Positions 45,120 through 54,005 of a stretch of DNA of 64,000 nt are shown here, in pieces (the stretch's first letter is position 1; each line of letters opens with the position of its first letter). The stretch is from Comamonadaceae bacterium M7527. Its GTDB lineage: Bacteria > Pseudomonadota > Gammaproteobacteria > Burkholderiales > Burkholderiaceae_C. A program made the translations under genes and the position numbers. Location of the stretch: positions 620,001 through 684,000 of the forward strand of contig CP087990.1 in the NCBI GenBank assembly GCA_021044545.1, given 5' to 3'. Below the pieces are notes generated by a model. The model was not told the DNA's origin, did not search any database, and saw only the letters and a list, made by a program, of their open reading frames with translations.

Positions 45120-45482
45120 CTAATAGCCCGCTTTTGCCCCTGCCCGGCGCTTTGAAAACAAGCCGGCGCCCCGCGCGCCCTGGGTGGCAAAACGCTCGCG
45201 CCTGGCCACCATGGGGTCTACCAGCAAGGGGCGGCACAACTCCAGGCGGTCGCCATGACGCAGCACTTCAGTTAGGCCAATTTTTCGTCCCCACAAGGCG
45301 CTTGTCCATTCGCCTGCCAGCGCGCTGTTGGCTGCAACTTGCCAGTCTGCGTGCGTGGCAATGTGCTGCAAGGCCTGTTGCGTGGTGGTGCCCACGTCCA
45401 GGTCTAGCGTCAGCGTTTGCAGCTGCCGGGGCTTTGTTGAGGCCATCACCTGTATTTGCATGCGCTTGGTGTCTTGCTTCAT
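45120..45482 (-). CDS. rnfH: RnfH-family ubiquitin-like protein
   Basis: 120 residues. The beta-grasp core LTLDLDVGTTTQQALQHI, then WGRKIGLTEVLRHGDRLELCRPLLVDP, matches the RnfH family (UPF0125). The function is unsettled; it is usually encoded with ratA and near smpB, as here. The C-terminal 30 residues are basic and Gly/Ala-rich. Its start overlaps the ratA stop as ATGA (45479-45482). The start could alternatively be a later Met (MQIQVM). Confidence 0.88.
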   Translation of the reverse strand: MKQDTKRMQIQVMASTKPRQLQTLTLDLDVGTTTQQALQHIATHADWQVAANSALAGEWTSALWGRKIGLTEVLRHGDRLELCRPLLVDPMVARRERFATQGARGAGLFSKRRAGAKAGY

Positions 45483-45955
45483 GGCTGATGAGCAGTCGCG
45501 TCTGCGCGCGCCACAAAGGCCTCCACCATGGTGGCGGCAATCTTGTCAAACACAGGGCCTACCAGCATCGCCAGTGTTTTGCTGGCAAAGGCATAGGTTA
45601 GCGTGAAGTTCACTTTGCACGCTTGTACATGGCCCTGCTGGTCTGGCTGGCCCAGTGGCGTAATAGTCCATTCACCCTCAAGGTGAGAAAACGGGCCGTC
45701 AACCAGCTGCATGTGCACCAGGGTGGACTCATCTGGCCTTTGGGCCACGGTGTGGGTGTTGCGCGTGGTAAAGCTTTGGTGCAAGCCACCCAATGCAATG
45801 CCCACTTGCGCCGTCATGCCAGCGCCGTCTTGCGACAGCACTTGGGCCTTGTCACACCAGGGTAAAAACTGGGGGTATTGGTCAACGCCTGTCACCAAAT
45901 CAAACATGCGTTGGGGGCTGTGGTGAAGTAAAACAGACTTGCGAACGGTTTTCAT
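45479..45955 (-). CDS. ratA: RatA-like START-domain protein (coenzyme Q-binding type)
   Basis: 158 residues from ATG 45955 (MKTVRKSVLLHHSP). The SRPBCC/START fold is recognisable from YDLVTGVDQYPQFLPWC-like spacing (here FDLVTGVDQYPQFLPWC), LVDGPFSHLEGEW and the C-terminal helix VGPVFDKIAATMVEAF. Relatives are the E. coli ribosome-association protein RatA and the mitochondrial ubiquinone-binding Coq10. Which role applies is undecided. It is divergent from smpB, with start codons 63 bp apart, and coupled to rnfH by ATGA. Confidence 0.87.
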   Translation of the reverse strand: MKTVRKSVLLHHSPQRMFDLVTGVDQYPQFLPWCDKAQVLSQDGAGMTAQVGIALGGLHQSFTTRNTHTVAQRPDESTLVHMQLVDGPFSHLEGEWTITPLGQPDQQGHVQACKVNFTLTYAFASKTLAMLVGPVFDKIAATMVEAFVARADATAHQP

Positions 45956-46018
45956 ACAATAGTGGGCTTTGCGCAATGCATACCTTGCATTGTAGGCAAA
46001 GCGCTGCACTTAACTTCT

Positions 46019-46513
46019 ATGGCCACATCTAACGCATCAGGCAAGCCCAAAAAGCCATTGCCCGCCAAAATTGCGGACAACAAGCGCGCGCGTTTCGACT
46101 ACGCCATTGAGGACACTTTTGAAGCCGGTATGGTTCTGGAGGGCTGGGAGGTCAAGGCGTTGCGCCAGGGCAAGGTCCAGCTGACAGACGGCTATGTGGT
46201 CATTCGCAACCAGGAGCTGTTCATCATTGGCTGCCAGATCAACGCGCTGATCAGCGCGTCTACCCACGTGCGAGCGGACGCGGTGCGCACCAAGAAGCTG
46301 CTACTCAAAAAGGACGAGATCCGCCGCCTGGTGGGCAAGGTGGAACAACGCGGCTACACACTGGTGCCACTCAACCTGCACTGGAAAAACGGCCGTGTGA
46401 AATGCGACATAGGCCTGGCCAAAGGCAAGGCCGAATACGACAAACGCGCCACCATCAAGGAACGCGAGGGCAAACGCGAGGTTGAGCGCGCCATGAAAGA
46501 GCGGCACAAATAA
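46019..46513 (+). CDS. smpB: SsrA-binding protein SmpB
   Basis: 164 residues from ATG 46019; a longer frame upstream overlaps the promoter zone shared with ratA. The core RARFDYAIEDTFEAGMVLEGWEVKALR, then GYVVIRN, and the basic C-terminal tail KRATIKEREGKREVERAMK are standard. SmpB carries tmRNA to stalled ribosomes and its tail reads the empty mRNA channel. The gene for tmRNA (ssrA) is not in the window. Confidence 0.95.
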   Translation: MATSNASGKPKKPLPAKIADNKRARFDYAIEDTFEAGMVLEGWEVKALRQGKVQLTDGYVVIRNQELFIIGCQINALISASTHVRADAVRTKKLLLKKDEIRRLVGKVEQRGYTLVPLNLHWKNGRVKCDIGLAKGKAEYDKRATIKEREGKREVERAMKERHK

Positions 46514-46553
46514 CGCGTCACCGCGGTAGCGGCTGGGTCAGCGGGCTTGTGCC

Positions 46554-47681
46554 TCAGCTCAGATGCGCCAGCGGATGCTCATGCTCGCCCCAGGGCGACT
46601 TGAAAAACACCTGCACCATGTCCTCACCGACACCGGCGATGCTGGGCGGGTTCCATTGGGGCGCATGGTCTTTGTCCACCGCCAAGGCCCTAATGCCCTC
46701 AACCGTTTCACTGGCAGCCCCTGCGCGCCAGTTAAAGCATTGGTAGACCATGTCGCGCTCCATGCGCAGGTCTTCGGCCAGGGTCATACCACGGGCCTTG
46801 CGCACTTGTTCCAGCACCACGTGCAGCATCAGCGGTGAGCGGGCTCTGAGCACTTGCAGCGTGTGGCTAGCCCATTCGCCCTCCATGCCTGCGAGCATGG
46901 CTTCCATTTCGCTGACCGTATCAAGGCCAAACACGGCGTCAATATGCGTGCGGTCTTTAAAGACTTCAGGCAGCGGTGCGGGGCTGGCTTTGCCTTGCAC
47001 CCAACGCTCTACCGCCTCGGCGCTTTCAAAGGGCGTATCTTGCAACTCTTGCCACAAGGTGGCCAAGCGGCCTCTTTCCACGCATATGTCGGCCAAGCCC
47101 GATGCAATGGCGTCCCCTGCGTGTATGACCTCGCCAGTAAGGCCCAAGTACTCGCCTATGCGACCCGGTGCGCGACTCAGGAAAAAGCCGCCGCCTACAT
47201 CTGGAAACAAGCCAATATTGGTCTCTGGCATGGCCAGCTTGCTGTGCGGTGTGACCACGCGCAGGCTGGCGCCCTGCGCAATGCCCATGCCGCCGCCCAT
47301 TACCACCCCGTCCATCAAGGCGATGTAGGGCTTGGGGTATTTGTGTATGAGGTGGTTTAGCGCGTACTCTTGCGTAAAGAAGTCGTCCAGCGCTGTGTCA
47401 CCTGCCAGTGCAGCTTGGTGAAAAAACCGAATGTCGCCCCCAGCACAAAAATGGCCGAATGGGCCGTTTTTGTCACTGCCGCGAATAACCACGGCCAACA
47501 CCGCATCGTCGTCTTGCCAGGCCTCAAGACACTGCGTAATGCTTTGCACCATGCCTAGGTCTAGCGCGTTCAGCGCCTTGGGGCGCGTGAGGCTGATCAG
47601 GCCAACGCGACCGCCCACGTAGGCGTTCACAAACTCGGTATCCAGTTGAAATGAAGGTGATGGTGTGAGGGACTTGGTCAT
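46554..47681 (-). CDS. Enoyl-CoA hydratase/isomerase family protein, probable 3-hydroxyisobutyryl-CoA hydrolase
   Basis: 375 residues from ATG 47681, with AAGGATA upstream. The crotonase-fold oxyanion block HFCAGGDIRF and the paired motif GVVMGGGMGIAQGASLRVVT with ETNIGLFPDVGGGFFLSR identify the hydroxyisobutyryl-CoA hydrolase branch (valine degradation) rather than a plain hydratase. The Glu in MPETNIG and the Asp in FPDVGG are the expected active-site acids. Cytosolic. The gene stands alone between smpB and typA. Annotation as enoyl-CoA hydratase is the alternative. Confidence 0.85.
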   Translation of the reverse strand: MTKSLTPSPSFQLDTEFVNAYVGGRVGLISLTRPKALNALDLGMVQSITQCLEAWQDDDAVLAVVIRGSDKNGPFGHFCAGGDIRFFHQAALAGDTALDDFFTQEYALNHLIHKYPKPYIALMDGVVMGGGMGIAQGASLRVVTPHSKLAMPETNIGLFPDVGGGFFLSRAPGRIGEYLGLTGEVIHAGDAIASGLADICVERGRLATLWQELQDTPFESAEAVERWVQGKASPAPLPEVFKDRTHIDAVFGLDTVSEMEAMLAGMEGEWASHTLQVLRARSPLMLHVVLEQVRKARGMTLAEDLRMERDMVYQCFNWRAGAASETVEGIRALAVDKDHAPQWNPPSIAGVGEDMVQVFFKSPWGEHEHPLAHLS

Positions 47682-47765
47682 TTGTATCCTTGCGGCCTGT
47701 GGTGCACCGCTTGCATCAGTGGCCAACAGCACACAGTGGCTGCTGGCCAGCAGAACGTACATAGC

Positions 47766-47791
47766 AAAAAGGACGCCTAGGCGCCCTTTTT
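47766..47791 (-). terminator. Rho-independent terminator after typA
   Basis: AAAAAGGACGCC faces GGCGCCCTTTTT with one mismatch and a TA centre; a T-run ends the minus-strand transcript. It is nine bases beyond the typA stop and before the hydratase gene on the same strand, closing the rimP-typA region. Confidence 0.75.
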
Positions 47792-47799
47792 AGCGGGAA

Positions 47800-49635
47800 T
47801 TAACCCATGCTGGTGTCGCGACCCGCGCGCTTGCGGTCTGACTCTTTCAAGTGACGCTTGCGCAAACGAACGCTCTTTGGTGTGATTTCAACCAGCTCGT
47901 CATCTTCAATAAATTCAACACCGTACTCCAGTGTCAAGTCGATTGGAGGCGTGATCTTGACCGCATCTTCTTTGCCGCTGACGCGGAAGTTGGTGAGCTG
48001 CTTGGTACGGGTGGCGTTAACAACCAAGTCGTTGTCACGGCTGTGGATGCCCACAATCATGCCTTCGTATACAGGATCGTTGGCCTTGACCATCATGCGG
48101 CCACGGTCGTCAAGCTTGCCCAGGGCGTAGGTGAAAATTTCACCGTCGTCCATGGAGATGAGCACGCCATTCTTGCGGCCACCGATATCGCCTTTATGAG
48201 GCTCGTAACCATCAAAGATGTTGGAGATCAGGCCAGAGCCACGGGTCAAGTTCAAGAACTCGTTGGTAAAACCAATCAGGCCACGCGCTGGAATGCGGTA
48301 CTCCAGGCGCACGCGACCACGGCCATCGGGCTCCATGTTCACCAGCTCGCCTTTACGCTCGCCCAGTGCCTGCATAACGCCACCTTGGTGCGATTCTTCG
48401 ATGTCTGCTGTGACCAGCTCGATTGGCTCGCAACGCTGTCCGTCTATTTCACGGAACACCACGCGTGGCTTGGACACAGCCAGTTCGTAGCCTTCGCGGC
48501 GCATGTTTTCCAGCAAAATGGTCAGGTGTAATTCACCACGGCCACGTACTTCAAAAATACCTTCTTCGTCGGTTTCGTCAACACGCAACGCGACGTTGTG
48601 TTGCAGCTCTTTTTGCAGGCGGTCCCACAGCTGACGGCTGGTCACAAACTTGCCTTCACGACCGGCCAGTGGGCTGGTGTTCACACAGAAGTTCATGGTG
48701 AGCGTTGGCTCGTCCACGGTCAACATGGGCAGTGGTGCGGGCTTTAGCGGGTCTGTAATGGTTACGCCAATACCGATGTCTGCAATACCGTTAACCAGCA
48801 CAATGTCGCCCGGGCCGGCTTCTGTAACCTGTACGCGCTCCAGGCCCTGGAATTTCAACACCTGGTTGATACGGCCTTTGTAAGACTTGCCGTCAGGGCC
48901 TTCCATAACCACCACGTCCATTTGTGGCTTGATGGTGCCTTGCTTGACGCGGCCCACGCCAATGCGGCCCACGAATGTAGAGAAGTCCAGTGCCGAGACT
49001 TGCAACTGCAATGGCGCTTGCGCGTCACCGCTTTGTGCTGGCACGTGGCTCAAAATGGTGTTGAACAAGGCAGCCATGTCTGGGCCCCACTGCTCACCGG
49101 GTGCGCCCTCGTCCATGGACGTCCAGCCATTGATGCCTGAGGCGTACACCACCGGAAAATCCAACTGCTCGTCGGTAGCACCCAACTTGTCAAACAAGTC
49201 AAACGCAGCGTTGACAACAAAGTCGGGGCGCGCGCCTGGCTTGTCAACTTTGTTCACCACCAAAATGGGGCGTAGGCCCAAGGCCAAGGCTTTCTTGGTC
49301 ACAAAGCGCGTTTGTGGCATGGGGCCTTCTTGCGCATCAATGAGCAATACAACGCCGTCAACCATGGACAAGGCGCGCTCAACTTCACCACCAAAGTCCG
49401 CGTGTCCTGGAGTATCAACGATGTTGATGTGTGTACCTTCCCAGCTCACGGCACAGTTTTTGGCAAGAATGGTAATGCCGCGCTCACGCTCGATGGCGTT
49501 GTTGTCCATCACGGTGTCCACGACTTTTTCGTGGTCTGCAAACGTGCCGGACTGGCGCAGCAATTGGTCAACCATGGTTGTTTTGCCGTGGTCAACGTGG
49601 GCAATGATGGCAATGTTACGAATAGGCGTTGTCAT
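47800..49635 (-). CDS. typA: Ribosome-associated GTPase TypA/BipA
   Basis: 611 residues. GTPase motifs: AHVDHGKTTMVDQ (G1), VDTPGHADFGGEV (G3) and NKVDKPGARPD (G4), followed by EF-G-like domains II, III and V and the BipA-specific C-terminal domain ending in a Lys/Arg-rich tail. It supports 50S assembly and growth at low temperature. A T-rich leader of about 90 bases with repeated AGG/TTTTGAG units separates it from truB. Intact. Confidence 0.95.
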   Translation of the reverse strand: MTTPIRNIAIIAHVDHGKTTMVDQLLRQSGTFADHEKVVDTVMDNNAIERERGITILAKNCAVSWEGTHINIVDTPGHADFGGEVERALSMVDGVVLLIDAQEGPMPQTRFVTKKALALGLRPILVVNKVDKPGARPDFVVNAAFDLFDKLGATDEQLDFPVVYASGINGWTSMDEGAPGEQWGPDMAALFNTILSHVPAQSGDAQAPLQLQVSALDFSTFVGRIGVGRVKQGTIKPQMDVVVMEGPDGKSYKGRINQVLKFQGLERVQVTEAGPGDIVLVNGIADIGIGVTITDPLKPAPLPMLTVDEPTLTMNFCVNTSPLAGREGKFVTSRQLWDRLQKELQHNVALRVDETDEEGIFEVRGRGELHLTILLENMRREGYELAVSKPRVVFREIDGQRCEPIELVTADIEESHQGGVMQALGERKGELVNMEPDGRGRVRLEYRIPARGLIGFTNEFLNLTRGSGLISNIFDGYEPHKGDIGGRKNGVLISMDDGEIFTYALGKLDDRGRMMVKANDPVYEGMIVGIHSRDNDLVVNATRTKQLTNFRVSGKEDAVKITPPIDLTLEYGVEFIEDDELVEITPKSVRLRKRHLKESDRKRAGRDTSMG

Positions 49636-49728
49636 GAAAAATCCTCAAACCCTTAAAAAACCTAGAAACTCAAAAACCTAAAACTCAAAATCTTAGAACT
49701 TGCTAAAACCGCTGCGCGCACCGCTTGG
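49636..49728 (-). promoter_or_regulatory. T-rich leader of typA with repeated units
   Basis: On the mRNA strand this 93-bp gap reads as repeated TTTTGAG and TAGGTTTTT units leading into the typA start codon. Similar TTTTGAGTTTT pieces occur before nusA (about 55525-55550). It could be a translational enhancer or thermosensitive leader; no hairpin is convincing. Confidence 0.3.
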
Positions 49729-50709
49729 CTAATGCACTTGCGCCACACACTGAGACACTTCCACAGGGCTTAACAACCTGGTGGGAATCAACTCGCCACC
49801 GGCGGTGTGCGCAGAGCCCAAAAAGGCTTGCGGCGCGTCACCCCAAACGGCAACCAGTGGCTGGGCTTTGCCGTATTGCTCACCACGCAAGCGCACGCCG
49901 CTTAAAAAGCGTCCTGCATCATGACTGGCCAATGTGACGGCTGGCACATCGGGCAGCAGGCTGTGCACAGGCAGCAAAGTCTGCAAGCGGATATCGTCGG
50001 CCATGGCCTCCAGCTCGGTGAGTGACACCGTGCCATGCTGGGCGCAACCATCATCCAGCGTAAAGCCGCCCGTTTGGGTACGGCGCAAACTGGCCAAATG
50101 CGCACCACAACCTATGGCCGCGCCAATGTCTTCACCCAAGGTGCGTATGTAGGTGCCCTTTGAGCAGGACACTCGCAAGCTGATCACGCCTGGATCAGCC
50201 GTTGGTGTCAATTGCAAGTCAAATATATGTACCGCCCTGGCCTCACGCTCAAGCGTGACACCTTCGCGCGCGTATTCGTAAAGGGCTTTGCCATCCTTTT
50301 TAAGCGCTGAATACATGGGCGGCACTTGCTGTATGTCGCCCACAAACCGAGCAGCTACCGCATCCAGAGCGGCTTGGTCCAGGGCTGGTACCGGCCTGGT
50401 CTCAAGCACGTCGCCCTCGGCGTCAGCGGTAGTCGTGGTCACACCAAGCCTCACATGGGCTATGTAGGCCTTGTTGGCGTCCAGGTGCAACTGGCTGAAT
50501 TTGGTGGCGGCGCCAAAGCACAGCGGCAGCATGCCTGTAGCCAGCGGGTCAAGCGTGCCTGTGTGGCCGGCTTTTTCGGCGCGCAACAACCACTTGGCCT
50601 TTTGCAAGGCTTGGTTGCTTGAGAGTCCTATGGGCTTGTCCAGCAGCAACACCCCGTGCACGGGGCGACGCGTCACCGAACTCCGCCGCTGCTGTTGCGG
50701 TGAGTTCAT
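49729..50709 (-). CDS. truB: tRNA pseudouridine-55 synthase
   Basis: 326 residues. HGVLLLDKPIGLSSNQAL at the N-terminus and the catalytic Asp in HTGTLDPLATGMLP are hallmark TruB motifs. GTYIRTLGEDIG in the middle is also conserved, and a C-terminal PUA-like region (LLPVHSLLPD onward) follows. It makes pseudouridine 55 in the T-loop of tRNAs. It starts four bases after the rbfA stop. Confidence 0.95.
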   Translation of the reverse strand: MNSPQQQRRSSVTRRPVHGVLLLDKPIGLSSNQALQKAKWLLRAEKAGHTGTLDPLATGMLPLCFGAATKFSQLHLDANKAYIAHVRLGVTTTTADAEGDVLETRPVPALDQAALDAVAARFVGDIQQVPPMYSALKKDGKALYEYAREGVTLEREARAVHIFDLQLTPTADPGVISLRVSCSKGTYIRTLGEDIGAAIGCGAHLASLRRTQTGGFTLDDGCAQHGTVSLTELEAMADDIRLQTLLPVHSLLPDVPAVTLASHDAGRFLSGVRLRGEQYGKAQPLVAVWGDAPQAFLGSAHTAGGELIPTRLLSPVEVSQCVAQVH

Positions 50710-50713
50710 GGAA

Positions 50714-51085
50714 TCAGTCGTCCTTGGCCCTGGATGAAACGGCCTTGGCGATCAAGGCGTTCATGTCCGCGGCGTGTTCTGCCGTGCGGTCAAAGTGAAA
50801 GTGCAGTGTCGGCACGGTGTGGATGTGCAAGCGCTTGAACAAGCCATTGCGCAAGAAGCCTGCACCCTGGTTCAGTGCTTCTTCAGTCTTGATGGGGTCG
50901 CCCACCAACAAGCTGAAAAACACCTTGGCATGCGCATAGTCTGGTGTGACTTCAACGCTTTGAATCGTGACCATACCCACGCGCGGGTCTTTCAACTCGC
51001 GCGCGATCAACTCCGACAAATCGCGCTGGATCTGATCGGCCACCCGGTAGCCCCGGTTGGGTGTTGATGATTTTTTGATGGCCAT
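50714..51085 (-). CDS. rbfA: 30S ribosome-binding factor A
   Basis: 123 residues, single KH-like domain. RGYRVADQIQRDLSELI, DPRVGMVTIQSVEVTPDYAHAKVF (the RbfA signature) and the C-terminal VPTLHFHFD block are present. It helps mature the 5' end of 16S rRNA and is needed in the cold. Lies between infB and truB as usual. Confidence 0.93.
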   Translation of the reverse strand: MAIKKSSTPNRGYRVADQIQRDLSELIARELKDPRVGMVTIQSVEVTPDYAHAKVFFSLLVGDPIKTEEALNQGAGFLRNGLFKRLHIHTVPTLHFHFDRTAEHAADMNALIAKAVSSRAKDD

Positions 51086-51109
51086 ATGGTTGCTGTGCCC
51101 TGCTCTGCC

Positions 51110-53977
51110 TTACGACAGGCGACGCGCCACTTCCTTGACTTCAAAGAACTCGAGCTGGTCGCCCTCTTTGATGTCGTTGTAGTTTTTCAGCTTGATACCA
51201 CACTCAAAGCCTTCCTTGACATCGCGCACGTCGTCCTTGAGGCGCTTGAGGGTGTCGATCTCGCCGGTGTAAATGACCACGTTTTCGCGCAGCAAGCGGA
51301 AGTGCGCCGAACGGGTAACTTGACCGCTGGTAACCATACAGCCTGCAACCGTACCAATCTTGGAAGCCACAAACACGGTGCGAATTTCTGCACCGCCTAT
51401 GACTTCTTCTCGGCGCTCTGGTGCCAGCATGCCGGAAATGGCAGCCTTAACTTCATCTACGGCGTCGTAAATGATGTTGTAGTAACGCACGTCAATTTCG
51501 TTGTTGTCAGCCGCCTTGCGCGCGCCTGCGTCGGCTCGCACGTTAAAGCCAATCACCACAGACTTGGAGGCAATGGCCAGGTTGATATCAGACTCGCTGA
51601 TACCGCCCACGCCTGCCATCACGATTTGCACCTTGACTTCGTCGTTGGACAACTTGAGCAACGAGGCTGCCAGCGCCTCTTGCGAGCCCTGCACGTCTGC
51701 CTTGATGATCAGCGGCAGTGTTTGCACCTCACCCGCACCCAAGTGGCTGAACATGTTCTCAAGCTTTGACGCTTGCTGCTTGGCCAACTTGGTAGAGCGG
51801 AACTTGCCTTGACGGTAGGTTGCAATTTCGCGGGCACGACGCTCGTCCAGCATGACCATAAAGTCATCACCAGCGGCTGGTACTTCTTGCAAACCCTGGA
51901 TCTCAACCGGAATAGACGGGCCAGCTGTTTTGGCAGGCATGCCGTTCTCGTCCAGCATGGCGCGCACGCGACCATGGCTGTGACCAGCCAGCACCACGTC
52001 GCCAGCCTTCAAGGTGCCAGACTGCACCAGCACGGTGGCCACTGGGCCACGGCCTTTGTCCAGGCGGGCTTCAATCACGATACCCTTGGCCATTGCGTCA
52101 ACAGGCGCCTTTAATTCAAGCACTTCGGCTTGCAATAACACTTGCTCCAGCAAGTTGTCAATACCGGCGCCTGTTTTGGCAGACACCTCAACAAACGGTG
52201 AGTCGCCGCCGTATTCTTCTGGCACCACTTCTTCGCTCACCAGCTCGCCTTTGACGCGCTCTGGGTTGGCATCGGGCTTGTCCATTTTGTTGATGGCCAC
52301 CACCAAGGGCACGCCAGCTGCTTTCGCATGCTTGATCGCTTCCTTGGTTTGCGGCATCACGCCGTCATCAGCAGCCACCACCAAAATGACAATATCGGTG
52401 GCTTGAGCACCACGGGCACGCATGGCGGTAAACGCCTCGTGTCCAGGTGTGTCAAGGAAAGACACCATGCCGCGCTCGGTTTGAACGTGGTAAGCGCCAA
52501 TGTGCTGCGTGATACCACCAGCCTCACCGCCAGCCACCTTGGCTCGGCGGATGTAGTCCAGCAGCGATGTTTTACCGTGGTCAACGTGGCCCATGACGGT
52601 AACCACTGGTGCACGCGGCAGCAGCTCGGAGTCGTGCGCTGACGCCTCTTCTTCTGTAAATGCCTCTGGGTCGTCAAGCGCAGCCTGCACGGCTGTGTGG
52701 CCCAACTCTTCCACCACAATCATGGCGGTGTCCTGGTCCAAAGGCTGGTTGATGGTGGCCATTTGGCCCATCTTCATCAGCTCTTTGATGACCTCAGACG
52801 CCTTGATGGCCATCTTGTGCGCCAGCTCGGCCACAGTAATGGTTTCTGGCACGTGGATTTCCAGGGCCTTGAACTCGGTAGGCACAACAAATGTTGACTC
52901 TTCGCCGCGTCCGCGCTTGTCGCCACGGCGTGAACCGCCTTTGGGACCACCGCGCCAATTGCCACGACCGGCTGTGGTGTCGCCACGGGTTTTGATTTCT
53001 TTTTTCTTGCCAGCTTCGTCTTTCCAGGTGGACGACAAATTCTCTGACTTGATTTCCTTGCGTGCGCCGGCTGCAGGCTTGGCCGCTTCCGTTTTTGTTT
53101 CTTCGGGCTTTTTGGCCACCAACACCTTTTTCTGAGGTGTGGCCATCATTTCGCGAATGGCTGCAGCCTCCGCCTCAGCCTTGCGACGGCGAATCTCCAA
53201 GGCCTTTGTACGCTCTACCTCAGCCTGTGTGGCGGCAGCGGCGTCTACCTTGGCTTTGTCATCGGCAGCTTTGCTGGCGGCAGCTTTGTCAGACGCGGCC
53301 TGCACCTTGGCAGCTGCTGCTTTTTCGTCAGCGCTCACTACAGGCACAGCTTTTTTGGCGGCAAATTGGTTGGCTGCTGCCGCTTCAGCGTCAGCGACAG
53401 CACGCGCTGCGGCACGTGTGGCCTTGGCTTTGGCTTCACCGCTGTCTGCAGCATCGACTGCAGGCTCGGCGCTTTCAGCAGCGCTTGCCTGGGCCAGTTG
53501 GGCCGCTTGCTCAGCAGCGGCTTGCGCCTCTTCAGCTTCGCGGGCAGCGCGCTGTGCGGCAAGGGCTTGCTCTTCTTGACGAATTGCCTCGGCCTCAACT
53601 TGGGCAGCGGCTTCGCGACGGGCCAGCTCCAGGTCTTGCTCGCTTGGCACGTCTGGCTTGGCGGTTACGGCTTCATCGTCACGCCTGATAAAGGTGCGCT
53701 TTTTTCGCACTTCAACCTGAATGGTGCGGGCACCGCCACGCGCGTCAGCCTGCTTGATTTCGGACGTCGATTTTTTAACCAGTGTGATTTTTTTGCGCGC
53801 AGGTGCAGCAGTGCCATGAGCACTTTGCAAGTGCGCCAGCAATTGTTGCTTGTCCGCATCGGACACGGTATCTGTAGAACCTTTTTTGGTCACGCCCGCG
53901 CTGGCGAGTTGCTCCAATAGGGTTTCAGTTGGCTTGTGCAGCTCAGCTGCTAATTCTGCGACGGTTGTACTGGTCAT
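51110..53977 (-). CDS. infB: Translation initiation factor IF-2
   Basis: 955 residues from ATG 53977, which has GGAAAGAAG upstream; an in-frame start 60 bases earlier is less likely. The N-terminal IF2_N motif (TTVAELAAELHKPTETLLEQL) is followed by about 300 residues of Ala/Lys/Glu-rich low-complexity sequence, typical for the family. The G domain has GHVDHGKTSLLD, DTPGHEAF and NKMDKPDA. It delivers initiator fMet-tRNA to the 30S subunit. The low-complexity part creates long spurious frames on the other strand, which are ignored. Confidence 0.96.
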   Translation of the reverse strand: MTSTTVAELAAELHKPTETLLEQLASAGVTKKGSTDTVSDADKQQLLAHLQSAHGTAAPARKKITLVKKSTSEIKQADARGGARTIQVEVRKKRTFIRRDDEAVTAKPDVPSEQDLELARREAAAQVEAEAIRQEEQALAAQRAAREAEEAQAAAEQAAQLAQASAAESAEPAVDAADSGEAKAKATRAAARAVADAEAAAANQFAAKKAVPVVSADEKAAAAKVQAASDKAAASKAADDKAKVDAAAATQAEVERTKALEIRRRKAEAEAAAIREMMATPQKKVLVAKKPEETKTEAAKPAAGARKEIKSENLSSTWKDEAGKKKEIKTRGDTTAGRGNWRGGPKGGSRRGDKRGRGEESTFVVPTEFKALEIHVPETITVAELAHKMAIKASEVIKELMKMGQMATINQPLDQDTAMIVVEELGHTAVQAALDDPEAFTEEEASAHDSELLPRAPVVTVMGHVDHGKTSLLDYIRRAKVAGGEAGGITQHIGAYHVQTERGMVSFLDTPGHEAFTAMRARGAQATDIVILVVAADDGVMPQTKEAIKHAKAAGVPLVVAINKMDKPDANPERVKGELVSEEVVPEEYGGDSPFVEVSAKTGAGIDNLLEQVLLQAEVLELKAPVDAMAKGIVIEARLDKGRGPVATVLVQSGTLKAGDVVLAGHSHGRVRAMLDENGMPAKTAGPSIPVEIQGLQEVPAAGDDFMVMLDERRAREIATYRQGKFRSTKLAKQQASKLENMFSHLGAGEVQTLPLIIKADVQGSQEALAASLLKLSNDEVKVQIVMAGVGGISESDINLAIASKSVVIGFNVRADAGARKAADNNEIDVRYYNIIYDAVDEVKAAISGMLAPERREEVIGGAEIRTVFVASKIGTVAGCMVTSGQVTRSAHFRLLRENVVIYTGEIDTLKRLKDDVRDVKEGFECGIKLKNYNDIKEGDQLEFFEVKEVARRLS

Positions 53978-54005
53978 AAAACTTCTTTCCTGTGGGCCTC
54001 CGTGA

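Noticed and set aside
53139..53579. Long plus-strand Ala/Ser-rich frame opposite infB
   Set aside because: It is the shadow of the low-complexity Ala/Lys/Glu segment of IF-2; strand, domain content and operon order support infB only.
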